Assembly: GCF_000235425.2 (NCBI RefSeq)
Contig: NZ_KI912266.1
Location: 384,259 to 448,258, forward strand
Length of the DNA: 64,000 bases
Reading direction: 5' to 3'
Origin: Pseudofrankia saprophytica
Lineage (GTDB): Bacteria > Actinomycetota > Actinomycetes > Frankiales > Frankiaceae
This document shows positions 42,258 through 52,411 of the stretch, one piece after another. A program made the translations under genes and the position numbers. The notes beneath the pieces are model-generated. The model ran no database searches. It worked only from the letters and a program-made list of their open reading frames with translations, and had not been told where the DNA came from. Within the stretch, counting starts at the first letter, position 1. The number at the start of each line of letters is the position of its first letter.

Positions 42258-42634
42258 TCGGAAGACACGGGACGCGGGCGACCTCACGGCGGGCGCGAAA
42301 CGCGATGGTCCGGTTGGCGTCGACGGTGGTGATCCGCGGTTGCGTGCCTGGGTGGGGTCCTTGGTCTACGCCACATGCGCCGACGGCGCCGACGTGGTGG
42401 CCAGCCGGTGAATCGAGGCCGCGCCGGCCCTGGACGACGACCGGCGGCCGCGCACCGCCCACGGCCCACGGCCCACGGCCCACGGCCCACGGCCCACGGC
42501 CCACGGCCCAGCATCGTCCACGGCCACCCGGCAACGGCAACGGCAACGATCGACCAGGACTGGCCGTGGGCATGAAAAAGGCCCCGGTGTTCGCTCCGGG
42601 GCCGGTGACCTGCCGCTTTGCGACTAGATCGGGG
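42258..42634. other. Non-coding region with simple repeats before tRNA-Tyr
   Basis: About 380 bases without a supported gene. It contains the heptamer array at 42458-42506 and a short run of GGCAAC hexamers at about 42530-42550. The tRNA-Tyr 3' end lies to the right. Confidence 0.5.
42458..42506. repeat. Seven tandem CCCACGG heptamers
   Basis: Seven perfect head-to-tail copies of CCCACGG followed by a broken eighth (CCCAG). A candidate variable-number repeat. Confidence 0.9.
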
Positions 42635-42719
42635 TGGTGGCAGGTGATGGATTCGAACCATCGTAGGCTGAGCCGACGGTTTTACAGACCGCTCCCTTTG
42701 GCCGCTCGGGCAACCTGCC
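42635..42719 (-). tRNA. tRNA-Tyr (GTA), CCA encoded
   Basis: The complement folds as a type-II tRNA with a long variable arm: acceptor GGCAGGT/ACCTGCC, D arm GCCCGAGCGGCCAAAGGGAGC, anticodon loop CTGTAAA with anticodon GTA, long variable stem CGGC...GCCTACG, T arm ATGG-TTCGAAT-CCAT. Discriminator A and an encoded CCA (42635-42637). Single tRNA, not in a cluster. Confidence 0.95.
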
Positions 42720-42846
42720 GTGTCGTGGATGAGCATACCGGTAGCGGCGGAGGTGCCGCCGGGGCGAGGTCCCCGGTATGCGGCCCTGGCCTCGTGGGCA
42801 GCGGCGACTGCCCCTCACAACCGACCCCGACAGGAGGCTCCTCGCT

Positions 42847-43335
42847 GTGGCGGACCCGTCCTTCGACATCGTCAGCAAGGTGGACACCCAAGAGATCGAC
42901 AACGCGGTCAACCAGACCGCCAAGGAGATCAAGAATCGCTTCGACTTCCGGGGCACCGACGCCGCCGCGACCCACACCGGCGACTCGATTTCGCTGGTCG
43001 CGAACAGCGAGGAGCGGGTCAAGGCGGTGCTCGACGTGCTGCAGGAGAAGTTCGTCAAGCGCGGCATCTCGCTCAAGGCCCTCCAGCACGACGAGCCCAA
43101 GCAGGCCGGCAAGGAGTTCCGCCTGGCCATCACCGTGACGCAGGGCATCCCCGACGAGAAGGCCAAGGCGATCGCCAAGAAGATCCGCGCGGACGGCCCG
43201 AAGGGTGTGCAGGCCCAGATCCAGGGCGACCAGCTCCGCGTCAGCGGCAAGAAGCGCGATGACCTGCAGGCTGTCATCCAGATGCTCAAGTCCGAGGACT
43301 TCGAGGTCGCGCTGCAGTTCATCAACTACCGCTGA
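42847..43335 (+). CDS. YajQ-family nucleotide-binding protein
   Basis: A 162-residue protein of the UPF0234/YajQ family: [20 protein letters not shown] at the start, [10 protein letters not shown], and the end [24 protein letters not shown] block finishing VALQFINYR. Members bind nucleic acid or c-di-GMP in some bacteria; the role in actinobacteria is not established. The GTG at 42847 follows an AGGAGG site 9 bases upstream. Monocistronic, with a very strong terminator after it. Confidence 0.93.
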   Translation: MADPSFDIVSKVDTQEIDNAVNQTAKEIKNRFDFRGTDAAATHTGDSISLVANSEERVKAVLDVLQEKFVKRGISLKALQHDEPKQAGKEFRLAITVTQGIPDEKAKAIAKKIRADGPKGVQAQIQGDQLRVSGKKRDDLQAVIQMLKSEDFEVALQFINYR

Positions 43336-43383
43336 CGGACTGTCGAGCCGCCCGATCCCGCGATCATCGCGGTCGGTGGGGCG

Positions 43384-43429
43384 GAAGCGGGGGTGGCTCC
43401 GGAGTGATCTCCGGAGCCACCCCCGCTTC
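43384..43429. terminator. Very strong terminator after the YajQ gene
   Basis: A perfect 21-base stem (43384-43404 with 43409-43429) and the 4-base loop TGAT lie between the convergent YajQ and pyrE genes. Two direct copies of CATGCGGCTTCGG follow at about 43454-43480. Confidence 0.9.
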
Positions 43430-43508
43430 GCGAACCTGGCCATCCGGCCTGGTCATGCGGCTTCGGCATGCGGCTTCGGCATGCGGACCGACTATGCCGC
43501 CTGCCTGC

Positions 43509-44096
43509 CTATGCCACGGCGTCGAGCTGGGCGCGGGTGAGCGCCGGGTGGAGGGTCAGACCGAGGTCGGCCAGACGCTCGGCGCCGCCTTCCTGACGGT
43601 CGATGACGCAGACGACGTGCTCGACGGTCGCGCCCTGCTCGCGCAGGACCCTCGTCGCGTCCAGGACCGCGCCCCCGCTGGTGACGACGTCCTCGACGAG
43701 TACGACGTACCGGCCGGCGAAGTCACCGCCTTCGGCGATCTGACGGGTGCCGTACTCCTTCGCCTTCTTGCGGACGAAGCGGGCCGGAAGCCCGGTGCGG
43801 GCCGACAGCAGGGTGGCCAGCGGAACCCCGCCGAGTTCCAGGCCGGCGAGCAGCTCGGCTCGGGCCGGCAGCAGCGGGACCATCGCGGTGACGATGTCCG
43901 CGAGCAGGACCGGATCCGCCTCGAACCGGTACTTGTCGAAATACTCGGTGCTCGTCTTCCCGGAACGCAGTACGAAGCTGCCGGTCAACAGCGCCGCCGC
44001 CCGAACCCGGGCAGCCAGCGTCGAGATCTCAGTCGCGGAGTCGTCGGCCACGTCTGCCGACTCTAGCGATCGACGACCTCCGCTCACCGCCGCCAA
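43509..44096 (-). CDS. pyrE: Orotate phosphoribosyltransferase
   Basis: Makes orotidine 5'-phosphate from orotate and PRPP in pyrimidine synthesis. The 195-residue product has LRSGKTSTEYFDKYRFEADP, the dimer-loop lysines in FVRKKAKEYGTR, and the PRPP motif VVLVEDVVTSGGAVLDATRV (about 131-150). The first 25 residues are non-conserved, so a later start is possible. It is not with other pyr genes here. Confidence 0.96.
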   Translation of the reverse strand: MAAVSGGRRSLESADVADDSATEISTLAARVRAAALLTGSFVLRSGKTSTEYFDKYRFEADPVLLADIVTAMVPLLPARAELLAGLELGGVPLATLLSARTGLPARFVRKKAKEYGTRQIAEGGDFAGRYVVLVEDVVTSGGAVLDATRVLREQGATVEHVVCVIDRQEGGAERLADLGLTLHPALTRAQLDAVA

Positions 44097-44217
44097 GTCC
44101 TTTCAAGATCACTTTTGTGCGGCGGCGACGACGTCGCGGCGCGGGCACGTCCGGCCGCGCGACGCGACGACGACCGGAAGGACCGGATCGGCCAGAAGAT
44201 CCCGGCAACCGGCGAGA

Positions 44218-45084
44218 TCAGCGGTAGGGGTTCAGACGGGCCATTTCTTCCAGGCGGGCGATGCGCTCGTCCATCGGGGGGTGGGTGGAGAAGAGCTGGA
44301 CGACCCCGCCCGCCCGGAACGGATTGGCGATCATCAGGGAGGAGACCGGGGCAAGCCGAGAACTCTGGGCAAGCGGGCGGGCGGCGGTGCCGGCCTCCAG
44401 CTTGCGCAGAGCGCTGGCAAGACCGAGCGGGTCGCCGGTCAGGGTCGCGCCGGACGCGTCGGCCTGGTACTCCCTGGCGCGGCTGATGGCCAGTTGAATG
44501 ATCGTCGCGGCCACCGGGCCGAGGATGATCAGGAGCAGCAGCTCGAACATGCCCGGGCCGTCCTCGTTGCGTCCGCCACCGAAGATGGCGGCGAACTGGG
44601 CGAAGTTGGCGAGATAGACGACCACGCTGGCGAGCGCGCCGGCGACCGAGGCGATGAGGATGTCCCGGTTGTAGACGTGGCTGAGCTCGTGGCCGAGGAC
44701 TCCGCGCAGCTCGCGGTCGTCCATGAGTTCCATGATGCCCTCGGTGCAGCACACCGCCGCGTTCTTAGGGTTCCGGCCGGTGGCAAAGGCGTTGGGCGCG
44801 CTGGTGGGACTCAGGTACAGGCGCGGCATCGGCATCCGAGCGCGCGTCGCGAGGTCGCGGACGATGGCGTAGAGGCGTGGCTGCTCGACCTGGCTCACCG
44901 GGTACGCGCGCATGGCACGCAACGCGAGTTTGTCCGAGTAGAAGTACGAGAAGCCGTTCATCAGGACGGCGAGGACGAGCGCGATGATCAGCCCGTTCCG
45001 TCCGAAGATGGATCCCACGGCCAGGATGGCGGCCGACAGCACTCCGAGTAGCAAGGCGGTCTTGAGACCGTTGAGGTGAGACAT
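44218..45084 (-). CDS. htpX: Membrane zinc metalloprotease HtpX
   Basis: M48-family protease of the cytoplasmic membrane for quality control. The 288-residue product has two N-terminal spans ([16 protein letters not shown] and [17 protein letters not shown]), the zinc motif [11 protein letters not shown] (HExxH) and the third ligand in [10 protein letters not shown], with two more spans around [17 protein letters not shown] and [18 protein letters not shown]. The ATG at 45084 is chosen by homology; the frame runs 170 codons further without support. Monocistronic. Confidence 0.96.
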   Translation of the reverse strand: MSHLNGLKTALLLGVLSAAILAVGSIFGRNGLIIALVLAVLMNGFSYFYSDKLALRAMRAYPVSQVEQPRLYAIVRDLATRARMPMPRLYLSPTSAPNAFATGRNPKNAAVCCTEGIMELMDDRELRGVLGHELSHVYNRDILIASVAGALASVVVYLANFAQFAAIFGGGRNEDGPGMFELLLLIILGPVAATIIQLAISRAREYQADASGATLTGDPLGLASALRKLEAGTAARPLAQSSRLAPVSSLMIANPFRAGGVVQLFSTHPPMDERIARLEEMARLNPYR

Positions 45085-45274
45085 GGCGTCCCGTTGTCCT
45101 GTCGTGTCAGAAGGTTGCACCCAGCTCAACGCCAGAGACGTCGCGAGGCGTTCCCATCCATGCCCGTTGCGTCGGTAACGCCCGGCTTGCACGGCAATCT
45201 CCGCAGGCCGAGCCTGCCTCGTAGGTTCCCCGACCATCCCCGGACCGCGAGGCCCTGAACCCTCCCGGCTCGGA

Positions 45275-46348
45275 TCATGACCGGTCGGGCCCGTTCGGCC
45301 CGTCCGACCTGTCCGACCTGTCCGGCCCGGCGGAGGCGGCGGAGGTGCCGGAGGCTTCGAGCGTGGCACGGAGGTCCGCGGCGGCGCGAGTAGAGAGGAG
45401 ACCGGCGGCCACCAGGCGCTGAACCGCGAGCTGGGAAAGCGCGCGGTAGGCGGGGACGGCGGCCGGGTCCGCCGCTCGCAGCGCCTCGAGATGGGCGGCG
45501 ACCGTACTGGCGTCGCCTCGGCGCACCGGGCCGGTGGTGGCGACGTCGCCGTCGCGCAGCGCGTTGTCGAGTGACACTCGCAGCAGCGGGGCAAGCGCCG
45601 CGCTCGCGTCGGTCACGCCCGCGGCGGCCAGCAGGTCGGCGCTCGCGCCGGCCAGCGCCGCCAGGTAGTTCGCACCGAGCACCAGCGCCGCGTGGTAGAG
45701 GGTGCGCGCCTCGTCGGGCACCTCGACGAACCGGCCGCCCACGTCCGTGACCACCCGCCGGGCGACGGAGGCGGCCGCCGGATCGGCCGTAACGCCGAAG
45801 GTGGTGGAGCGCAGGTGGGCGGCGTCCATGGCCGGGTCGAGACCGGCCAGGCTCATGATCGGGTGGATCGCGGCGCGGCTCGCGCCGCGGGCCACGACCG
45901 GCGCAAGAGGGGCGAGCCCGTGCCGTCCGCTCAGGTGAACGACGACGCTGCCCGCCCGCGGGCCCGCGGGTTCGGTGGCGCTGGCGAGCTCGGCGGCGAC
46001 GGGAGCGATCGCGTCGTCGGAGACCGCGAGGATCAGCACGTCGACGCGGGCGGCCAGCTCCGTCGCGGCCAGTGGCGGGGCCCCGGGGAGGAAGCGGCGG
46101 GCGCGGGCGGCCGAGGCGTCGGAGTGTGTTGTCACCCCGACGAGACGATGGCCGGCCTCGGCGAGCGCCACGGCGAACGCCGCGCCGGCGCGGCCGAAGC
46201 CGACGAACCCGACGTCGAGGGCGCCCGTGGGGGTGCCGTGGAAGGCACGCCCACGGGCGCCGTCACCGGTCTGGCCGGTCCTGTCGGGACCGGCCAGACC
46301 GACGGGGGCTGAGCCAGCCGAGGCGGAGTTGGGTGGGTCGGCATCCAC
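45275..46348 (-). CDS. Rossmann-like and DUF2520 domain protein
   Basis: A 357-residue protein of a family found in actinobacteria, often close to panC. After a 45-residue poorly conserved N-terminus comes an NAD(P)-binding fold ([20 protein letters not shown], then [18 protein letters not shown]), [13 protein letters not shown], and a helical DUF2520 C-domain ([20 protein letters not shown]). It resembles ketopantoate or imine reductases, but no substrate is established. The GTG at 46348 has a GGGAG site 8 bases upstream. Confidence 0.85.
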   Translation of the reverse strand: MDADPPNSASAGSAPVGLAGPDRTGQTGDGARGRAFHGTPTGALDVGFVGFGRAGAAFAVALAEAGHRLVGVTTHSDASAARARRFLPGAPPLAATELAARVDVLILAVSDDAIAPVAAELASATEPAGPRAGSVVVHLSGRHGLAPLAPVVARGASRAAIHPIMSLAGLDPAMDAAHLRSTTFGVTADPAAASVARRVVTDVGGRFVEVPDEARTLYHAALVLGANYLAALAGASADLLAAAGVTDASAALAPLLRVSLDNALRDGDVATTGPVRRGDASTVAAHLEALRAADPAAVPAYRALSQLAVQRLVAAGLLSTRAAADLRATLEASGTSAASAGPDRSDRSDGPNGPDRS

Positions 46349-46922
46349 CGGCCGATTCTCCCGCCGTCCGTACCCCACTTCCTTCTCCCGCTGTCCGTCT
46401 CCCGCTGTCCGTCCCCACTTCCTGCCCGGCCGGACCGCGGTTTTCACCGGTCCGGCACGTCTCGAGCGGCCCGGGTCTTGGGCGGCCGGGTCTTGGGCAG
46501 AGCCCGTCGCGACCACGAGAGAGACGAATCACACACTGTGGGCGAAGTCATCGGATGAGGTGTGCGACGACTGGCTGGAATGGCTCGCGCCATGCCATGC
46601 CGGGAAGTGGCGGTTGCGATCGCCCGAGTGACAAATACCCGACATCGGCGGCCGGCGAGGAGCCGACGTGCACAATTTCGCCGACAGGGGTGCCGTCCTG
46701 GCCAACGCCGTCCTGGCTCGTGGCACCGTCACCCATCCGACAACGCGCGAGTGACACGACAGGCAGAGATGCCGCCAACACAGAGCGTGATAGGACTACG
46801 GACGAGCTGGTGCCACCCCGACCTGCTGGACGGCTCACCCCCCGGCAGCACAGGCGCCGCTATGCGCGCGCCCAAATAGGCCGCCAGGTAGGCTGGGCCG
46901 GTACCTGAGGAGGTTACTGAAG
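46349..46922. other. Non-coding region between DUF2520 gene and korA
   Basis: About 570 bases, divergent promoters expected. Short overlapping frames on both strands lack support. A -10-like TAGGCT (46889-46894) lies about 30 bases before the korA start, without a good -35. The left part has a short duplicated phrase (TCTCCCGCTGTCCG twice, about 46384-46412). Confidence 0.5.
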
Positions 46923-48809
46923 GTGTCTGAGCAGGTCCGCGAGCAGGCCCGGGAGCGGGAGACCCGCCGGCTCGACCGGGTCGTCGTGCGGTTCGCCGGC
47001 GACTCCGGCGACGGTATGCAGCTCACCGGCGAGCAGTTCACGAGCGAGACGGCGACATTCGGAAACGACCTGTCGACGCTCCCGGACTTTCCCGCCGAGA
47101 TCCGCGCACCAGCGGGTAGTCCGGCCGGTGTGTCCGGTTTCCAGCTGCATTTCTCCGACCACGACATCCTGACGCCCGGTGATGCGCCGGATGTCCTGGT
47201 GGCGATGAACCCGGCCGCTTTGAAGGCCTACCTGAAAGACCTCCCGCCGGGTGCCGACCTCATTGTGAACACGGACGCCTTCACGGGTGGAAACCTGAAG
47301 AAGGCGGGCTACACGGCGGATCCGCTGACCGACGGCACGGTGGACAAGTACCGCGTGCACAAGGTCCCGCTGACCTCGATGACCATCAACGCGGTGAACG
47401 CCACCGAGGGCGTGGCCGGCGTGGTCAACAAGAAGGAGGCCGAGCGGGCGAAGAACATGTTCGCCCTAGGCCTGATGAGCTGGCTGTACCACCGGCCGAC
47501 CAAGGGCACGGAGGAGTTCCTCCGGCAGAAGTTCGCGAAGCGCCCGGAGATCGCCGAGGCGAACGTCGCCGCGTTTCGTGCCGGGTTCAACTACGGCGAG
47601 ACGACCGAGTCCTTCTCGGTGACCTACGAGGTCGCGCCGGCCCGGATGAAGGCGGGCACCTACCGCCGTATCTCCGGCAACCTGGCACTGTCCTACGGCC
47701 TCGTCGCCGCCGGTGAGCTCACCGGTCTGCCGGTGTTCCTCGGCAGCTACCCGATCACCCCGGCCTCCGACATCCTGCACGAGCTCTCGAAGCACAAGCA
47801 GTTCGGCGTCCGCACCTTCCAGGCCGAAGACGAGATCGCCGGCATCGGCGCGGCGCTCGGCGCCTCGTTCGGCGGCTCTCTCGGGGTCACCACCACCTCC
47901 GGCCCGGGTGTCGCGCTCAAGTCCGAGACGATCGGCCTCGCGGTCAGCCTCGAGCTCCCGCTGCTGATCGTCGACATCCAGCGCGGCGGCCCGTCGACGG
48001 GGCTGCCGACCAAGACCGAGCAGGCCGACCTGCTGCAGGCGATGTTCGGCCGCAACGGCGAGGCGCCGGTGCCGATCATCGCCCCGCGCTCGCCGTCGGA
48101 CTGCTTCGACGCCGCGATCGAGGCCGCCCGGATCGCGACCAAATACCGCACGCCGGTGTTCCTCCTCTCCGACGGCTACCTGGCCAACGGCTCCGAGCCG
48201 TGGCTGCTGCCGGTCCGGGAGCACCTGCCGGAGATCCCGGTCCAGCTCACGACCGAGCCGAACCACGACGGCGACTTCTGGCCGTACCTGCGTGACCCGC
48301 AGACGCTGGCCCGCCCGTGGGCGGTGCCGGGCACGCCGGGTCTGGAGCACCGGATCGGTGGCCTGGAGAAGGCGGACGGCTCGGGCACGATCTCGTACGA
48401 CCCGGACAACCACGACCGGATGATCCGGCTCCGGCAGGCGAAGATCGACGGCATCGCCGCCGACATCGCGCCGCTGGAGGTCGACGACGTGTCCGGCTCG
48501 GCCCGGGTGCTCGTGCTCGGCTGGGGCTCGACATACGGCCCGATCGCCGCGGCCGTCCGCCGCGTGCGGGCCAAGGGCCTGCAGGTGGCCCAGGCGCACC
48601 TGCGCCACCTCAACCCGTTCCCCGCCAACACCGGCGAGGTACTGCGGTCCTACGACCGGGTGCTCGTGCCCGAGATGAACCTCGGTCAGCTGCGCACCCT
48701 GGTCCGGTCCGAGTTCCTGGTCGACGCGATCGGCTACAACCAGGTCCGAGGCCTCCCGTTCAAGGCGGCGGAGCTCGCGGGCGTTCTGGAGGATGTGATC
48801 AACCAGTGA
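46923..48809 (+). CDS. korA: 2-oxoglutarate:ferredoxin oxidoreductase subunit alpha (gamma-alpha fusion)
   Basis: With KorB it converts 2-oxoglutarate and CoA to succinyl-CoA, passing electrons to ferredoxin, a CoA-dependent alternative to the 2-oxoglutarate dehydrogenase complex. The 628-residue product has an N-terminal gamma domain (VVVRFAGDSGDGMQLTGEQF, residues 22-41) and the alpha pyrimidine-binding domain (GSYPITPASDILHELSKHKQ, then FQAEDEIAGIGAALGASFGG). GTG start behind GGAGG. Its stop overlaps the korB start by GTGA. Confidence 0.95.
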   Translation: MSEQVREQARERETRRLDRVVVRFAGDSGDGMQLTGEQFTSETATFGNDLSTLPDFPAEIRAPAGSPAGVSGFQLHFSDHDILTPGDAPDVLVAMNPAALKAYLKDLPPGADLIVNTDAFTGGNLKKAGYTADPLTDGTVDKYRVHKVPLTSMTINAVNATEGVAGVVNKKEAERAKNMFALGLMSWLYHRPTKGTEEFLRQKFAKRPEIAEANVAAFRAGFNYGETTESFSVTYEVAPARMKAGTYRRISGNLALSYGLVAAGELTGLPVFLGSYPITPASDILHELSKHKQFGVRTFQAEDEIAGIGAALGASFGGSLGVTTTSGPGVALKSETIGLAVSLELPLLIVDIQRGGPSTGLPTKTEQADLLQAMFGRNGEAPVPIIAPRSPSDCFDAAIEAARIATKYRTPVFLLSDGYLANGSEPWLLPVREHLPEIPVQLTTEPNHDGDFWPYLRDPQTLARPWAVPGTPGLEHRIGGLEKADGSGTISYDPDNHDRMIRLRQAKIDGIAADIAPLEVDDVSGSARVLVLGWGSTYGPIAAAVRRVRAKGLQVAQAHLRHLNPFPANTGEVLRSYDRVLVPEMNLGQLRTLVRSEFLVDAIGYNQVRGLPFKAAELAGVLEDVINQ

Positions 48810-49879
48810 CCATCACCACTAACGGCAAGGTCAGCGCTGGCCGGGTAACCAACCGGCTGCTCGACCTGGTCCCGGCCGCGCCGGGTCCGCAGAGCCGCAA
48901 GGACTTCGCTTCGGACCAGGAGGTCCGCTGGTGCCCGGGCTGCGGTGACTACGCCATCCTCTCGACCGTGCAGGGCTTCCTGCCGGAGCTGGGGGTAGCC
49001 CGCGAGAACATCGTCTTCATCTCGGGCATCGGCTGCTCGTCCCGCTTCCCGTACTACCTGCAGACCTACGGCATGCACTCGATCCACGGCCGCGCGCCCG
49101 CGATCGCGACGGGCCTCGCCACCTCGCGGCCGGACCTGTCCGTGTGGGTGATCACCGGTGACGGCGACTCGCTGTCGATCGGCGGGAACCACCTGCTGCA
49201 CGCGCTCCGCCGGAACGTGAACATCAAGATCCTGATGTTCAACAACCGGATCTACGGCCTGACCAAGGGTCAGTACTCGCCGACCTCCGAGATCGGGAAG
49301 ATCACGAAGTCGACCCCGCACGGCTCGCTGGACCGGCCGTACAACCCGACGTCGCTGACGCTCGGCGCGGAGGCGACCTTCGTCGCCCGCTCCATCGACT
49401 CGGACCGCCAGCACCTCACCTCGGTGCTGCGGGCCGCCGCGGAGCACCCCGGCGCGGCCTTCGTCGAGATCTTCCAGAACTGCAACATCTTCAACGACGG
49501 CGCCTTCGAGACCATGAAGGACCGGGACACCCGCGACGACGTGACCCTGCGCCTGGAGCACGGCCAGCCGCTCGCCTTCGGCGCCGACGGAAGCAAGGCG
49601 ATCCGCCGGGCCGCCGACGGGAGCCTGGCGGTCGGCGCTGCCAGCGACGAGGGTGTGCTCGTCCACGACGCGCACGCCGTCGACCCGAGCCAGCAGTTCG
49701 CCCTGTCTCGGCTGACCGGTGACTCGCACGGTGTCACCCCGATCGGCGTCTTCCGCGACGTCGACGTGCCCAGCTACGACGAGGAGCTCAACGCCCAGAT
49801 CGATCGGGCCAAGGAGCGCCAGGGCGAAGGCAATCTGATGTCCCTGATTGCCGGCAAGGAAACCTGGACGATCTCCTGA
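48806..49879 (+). CDS. korB: 2-oxoglutarate:ferredoxin oxidoreductase subunit beta
   Basis: Carries the thiamine diphosphate and [4Fe-4S] sites of the KorAB enzyme. The 357-residue product has RWCPGCGDYAILSTVQGFLP, GIGCSSRFPYYLQTYGMHSIH and the TPP motif ITGDGDSLSIGGNHLLHALR with the NN end (MFNNRIYGLTKGQYSP). The GTG at 48806 overlaps the korA TGA. The ferredoxin partner is not encoded nearby. A terminator follows. Confidence 0.95.
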   Translation: MTITTNGKVSAGRVTNRLLDLVPAAPGPQSRKDFASDQEVRWCPGCGDYAILSTVQGFLPELGVARENIVFISGIGCSSRFPYYLQTYGMHSIHGRAPAIATGLATSRPDLSVWVITGDGDSLSIGGNHLLHALRRNVNIKILMFNNRIYGLTKGQYSPTSEIGKITKSTPHGSLDRPYNPTSLTLGAEATFVARSIDSDRQHLTSVLRAAAEHPGAAFVEIFQNCNIFNDGAFETMKDRDTRDDVTLRLEHGQPLAFGADGSKAIRRAADGSLAVGAASDEGVLVHDAHAVDPSQQFALSRLTGDSHGVTPIGVFRDVDVPSYDEELNAQIDRAKERQGEGNLMSLIAGKETWTIS

Positions 49880-49926
49880 TCCGGAGCTGGCCGAGGTCAA
49901 CCGAGGTCAGCGGGCAGCGATCTCCC

Positions 49927-49970
49927 GATGGCCGGGGCGGCACACATGCCGCCCCGGCCATCGCCGTTTT
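49927..49970 (+). terminator. Terminator of korAB
   Basis: A perfect 15-base stem (49927-49941 with 49948-49962), a 6-base loop and a following GTTTT make the most E. coli-like terminator of the window. It lies 48 bases after the korB stop codon. Confidence 0.88.
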
Positions 49971-50217
49971 GGCTGGATTTTGACCGGGCTCTGGCCGGAC
50001 TTTGATCGAGCTTTGGCCGGAGACGACGGCAGAGCCCGCGGAAGGGTCCGGATGACGCCGAGTACCGCACCGTCGTCGGGGACGACTAGCTTCTACCGGC
50101 TAGTCCGGCAACGGTAGGGCCACGAACTCTGTGCCAACTCACCCGCCGCGTGAGGGTCGCGGGTATCCGGTGGAACTATGGTCAGTAGCAGGCCCCGTTC
50201 CATTCGCGGACGGCGGC
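49971..50217. other. Upstream region of the first proline-rich membrane protein
   Basis: Contains the phrases TTTTGACCGGGCTCTGGCCGG and a variant repeated about 20 bases on, and a possible -10 element TATGGT (50177-50182) about 36 bases before the chosen start. A similar TATGGT lies upstream of the second membrane-protein gene. Confidence 0.4.
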
Positions 50218-52131
50218 ATGATCGATCGGTCCAGGGACGCGGAGGCGCTACCGGCGATGGATGGCAACCCGACCGAGCCCGCCGGCCCGGACGGCGCCGC
50301 GTCCCGCCGGGACGACGTCTCCCCGTGGCCGCGGACCGGCGAGTTCGCGCTCTCCTACCAACCCCCGCCCACCGACTTCGGCGGCGGCTTCATCCCCAGC
50401 GAGACGAGCGCCATTCCGCTGGGCCCGCTCTACCTGCAGACTCCGTACCGCGATCCGGCCGACTACGTGGCGCCCGCGCCGCCGCCCGGCTATCCGGGAC
50501 AGACTCAGGGCCAAGGCGGCTACCCGCCGCCGTATCCCGATCCCGCGGCGCCCGCGGGCGACGCCACTTACTACGAGCAGGCGTCCTACCACGAGCAGGC
50601 GCCGCCCTCGCCCTGGCAGGAGCAGTCCGTGCCCTGGCCGGCGGCTCCCCCGGAGCAGCAGCCGGGCTGGTCGGCGGGACAGCCGGGGCCGGCGGAACAG
50701 TCGGGCTGGCCGGTGACTCCCCCGGCGGAGCAGTCGAGCTGGCCGGCCGCCTCCCCAGCCCCAGAACCGCCGGGCTGGCCGGCGTACGGCGAGTCCGGGA
50801 CGCACCTGGCGCCCGGTCAGGCGTCGGTGCCCATCGACGCTTCGGCGGACTACGGCATTCCACCGCCGGCGCCCTATGGCCAGTGGGTATACGGGCAGCC
50901 CGACCAGGGGTCGCCGCCAGATCCCGGCGACTGGTTCACGCCCGCCGACACCGGCGCGATCCCGATCGGTCCCCGCCACGAGTCACCGCCGGTACCCCAG
51001 CAGTACCCGGCCGCCCCGTTCGCCGGCCCGCCCACCCAGCTGCCCGGGCCGCCATACGAGGGCCAGTTCACGCCGGACGCGTATGGCGGCGGGTACGGCG
51101 CGTATGGCGCGTATGGGCAGAGCCCGTCCTACGGCGACCAGCCGGACCCGGAGCAGTCCCGCCAGGTCACCGGCTACCAGGTCGAGTTCTACGCCTACCA
51201 GCGGACGATCTACCAGCAGCCGCCGGGCGCTCCGGGAAGTACGCCGTTCCCGCCGGCGGAGGACCCCGCGGCGCAGACCGGCGCGTTTCCGCTCTACTAC
51301 CCGCCGCCGCCGGCGGACCTCGGTGGCAGCGGGTTCGCCGCGACGGACACCAGCGCCATCCCGATCATGCCGGTGGCGCCCGCCTGGTCCGACGACCTGA
51401 CGCAGCAGGCCACCGCGGCGCCGGACCTGGCCCCGGCTGACACGGCGTGGCCATACTCGACGTGGCCGGCCGACGCCGGCGACGCGTGGCCACCGATGAC
51501 GTTCGCGGCTCCGGACGCCACGGCGGTTCTCCCCGCGGGAGCCTGGGCGGACGGCTCAACGGCCGAAGGCTCCACGGACGACTCGACGGCCGGCGCGACG
51601 TCGGCGGACGAGCCTGCGGCGTCGAGCGACGAGCCGGCCGCCACGGGGGCCGTCGTCGCACCGACGGGAACTCGTGGTCTACGGGCGCGGCGGCGCCGGC
51701 GGCGGCGGGTCGCGCTGCTCGCGGTCTGCTGCCTCCTGGTGGCCGCGGTCGCGGGCACCCTCGCGCTGCGGCTGGTCGGCGCGGGCGATGACCAGGGTGG
51801 CCGGGACGCGTTGACGGCCGGGACGCTCGCCCCCGGCGGTGAGCAGCCGCGCGTGACCAGGACCTATCCCTTCCCAGTGATCGCCCTGACCCAGCGCGGT
51901 GCCGCTGGCGCGCCGGCCGCGCCGGCCACGTCGGCGGCCGGGACGATGCCGCCGGGCGGCGCCTTCGGCCAGGCCGTCGGTGCCCCCGTCCACCCGTCGC
52001 AGGCCGGCGCGACCCCCAGCGTGGGGAAGCCGCGCGCGCCGGCGCCGGCGCCGACGACGACCGTGACGCCAGCGGTGCGCGGGAACTTCCCACCAGCTCC
52101 CCCGGCCCCGTTCCCGGTCCCAGGGGAATGA
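50218..52131 (+). CDS. Proline/tyrosine-rich single-span membrane protein with (T/S)xAIPxxP repeats
   Basis: Unrecognised. The 637-residue product has about 490 residues rich in Pro, Gly, Tyr, Gln and Ala, then a basic stop (RARRRRRRR), one membrane span (VALLAVCCLLVAAVAGTLAL, about 498-519) and a 118-residue Pro/Ala/Thr-rich tail. The first repeat (residues 40-70, TGEFALSYQPPPTDFGGGFI then ETSAIPLGP) returns at 354-385 (TGAFPLYYPPPPADLGGSGF then DTSAIPIMP), with a shorter DTGAIPIGP at 244-252. The ATG at 50218 is preferred to a GTG 29 codons upstream. Topology: most of the protein inside, tail outside. Confidence 0.7.
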   Translation: MIDRSRDAEALPAMDGNPTEPAGPDGAASRRDDVSPWPRTGEFALSYQPPPTDFGGGFIPSETSAIPLGPLYLQTPYRDPADYVAPAPPPGYPGQTQGQGGYPPPYPDPAAPAGDATYYEQASYHEQAPPSPWQEQSVPWPAAPPEQQPGWSAGQPGPAEQSGWPVTPPAEQSSWPAASPAPEPPGWPAYGESGTHLAPGQASVPIDASADYGIPPPAPYGQWVYGQPDQGSPPDPGDWFTPADTGAIPIGPRHESPPVPQQYPAAPFAGPPTQLPGPPYEGQFTPDAYGGGYGAYGAYGQSPSYGDQPDPEQSRQVTGYQVEFYAYQRTIYQQPPGAPGSTPFPPAEDPAAQTGAFPLYYPPPPADLGGSGFAATDTSAIPIMPVAPAWSDDLTQQATAAPDLAPADTAWPYSTWPADAGDAWPPMTFAAPDATAVLPAGAWADGSTAEGSTDDSTAGATSADEPAASSDEPAATGAVVAPTGTRGLRARRRRRRRVALLAVCCLLVAAVAGTLALRLVGAGDDQGGRDALTAGTLAPGGEQPRVTRTYPFPVIALTQRGAAGAPAAPATSAAGTMPPGGAFGQAVGAPVHPSQAGATPSVGKPRAPAPAPTTTVTPAVRGNFPPAPPAPFPVPGE

Positions 52132-52411
52132 TCATCCGCCATCCGTTGACTAGTTGTTGTCTGCCCGGACGGTTTCCGATGGTGGCACCCCGATACGCGA
52201 ACGTGATCGATGTCCGGTATGGTGTGGTGTGCGCGTGGGGGTGCGTGCGGTGTCGCCCGGGGGGGTCCACACCGATCCAAAGCCGGAGGCTCCGTGCATC
52301 GCCGTAACAGGCACAGTCACGACTGGCACAGGCGCAACTGCCGCCACCATGAGAACGCGGTCGGGTGCCATCTGGTGCTCGTCGGCGCGCTGACGCCCAC
52401 TGGAGCGCGAC
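52132..52411. other. Intergenic region between the two membrane-protein genes
   Basis: Carries TTGACT (52146-52151) and, further on, GGTATGGTGTGG with a possible -10 TATGGT near 52217, so the second gene probably has its own promoter and a leader of about 185 bases. Confidence 0.4.

Noticed and set aside
46562..46879. Short frames upstream of korA on both strands
   Set aside because: Overlapping frames of about 100 codons without conserved features; more likely promoter DNA.
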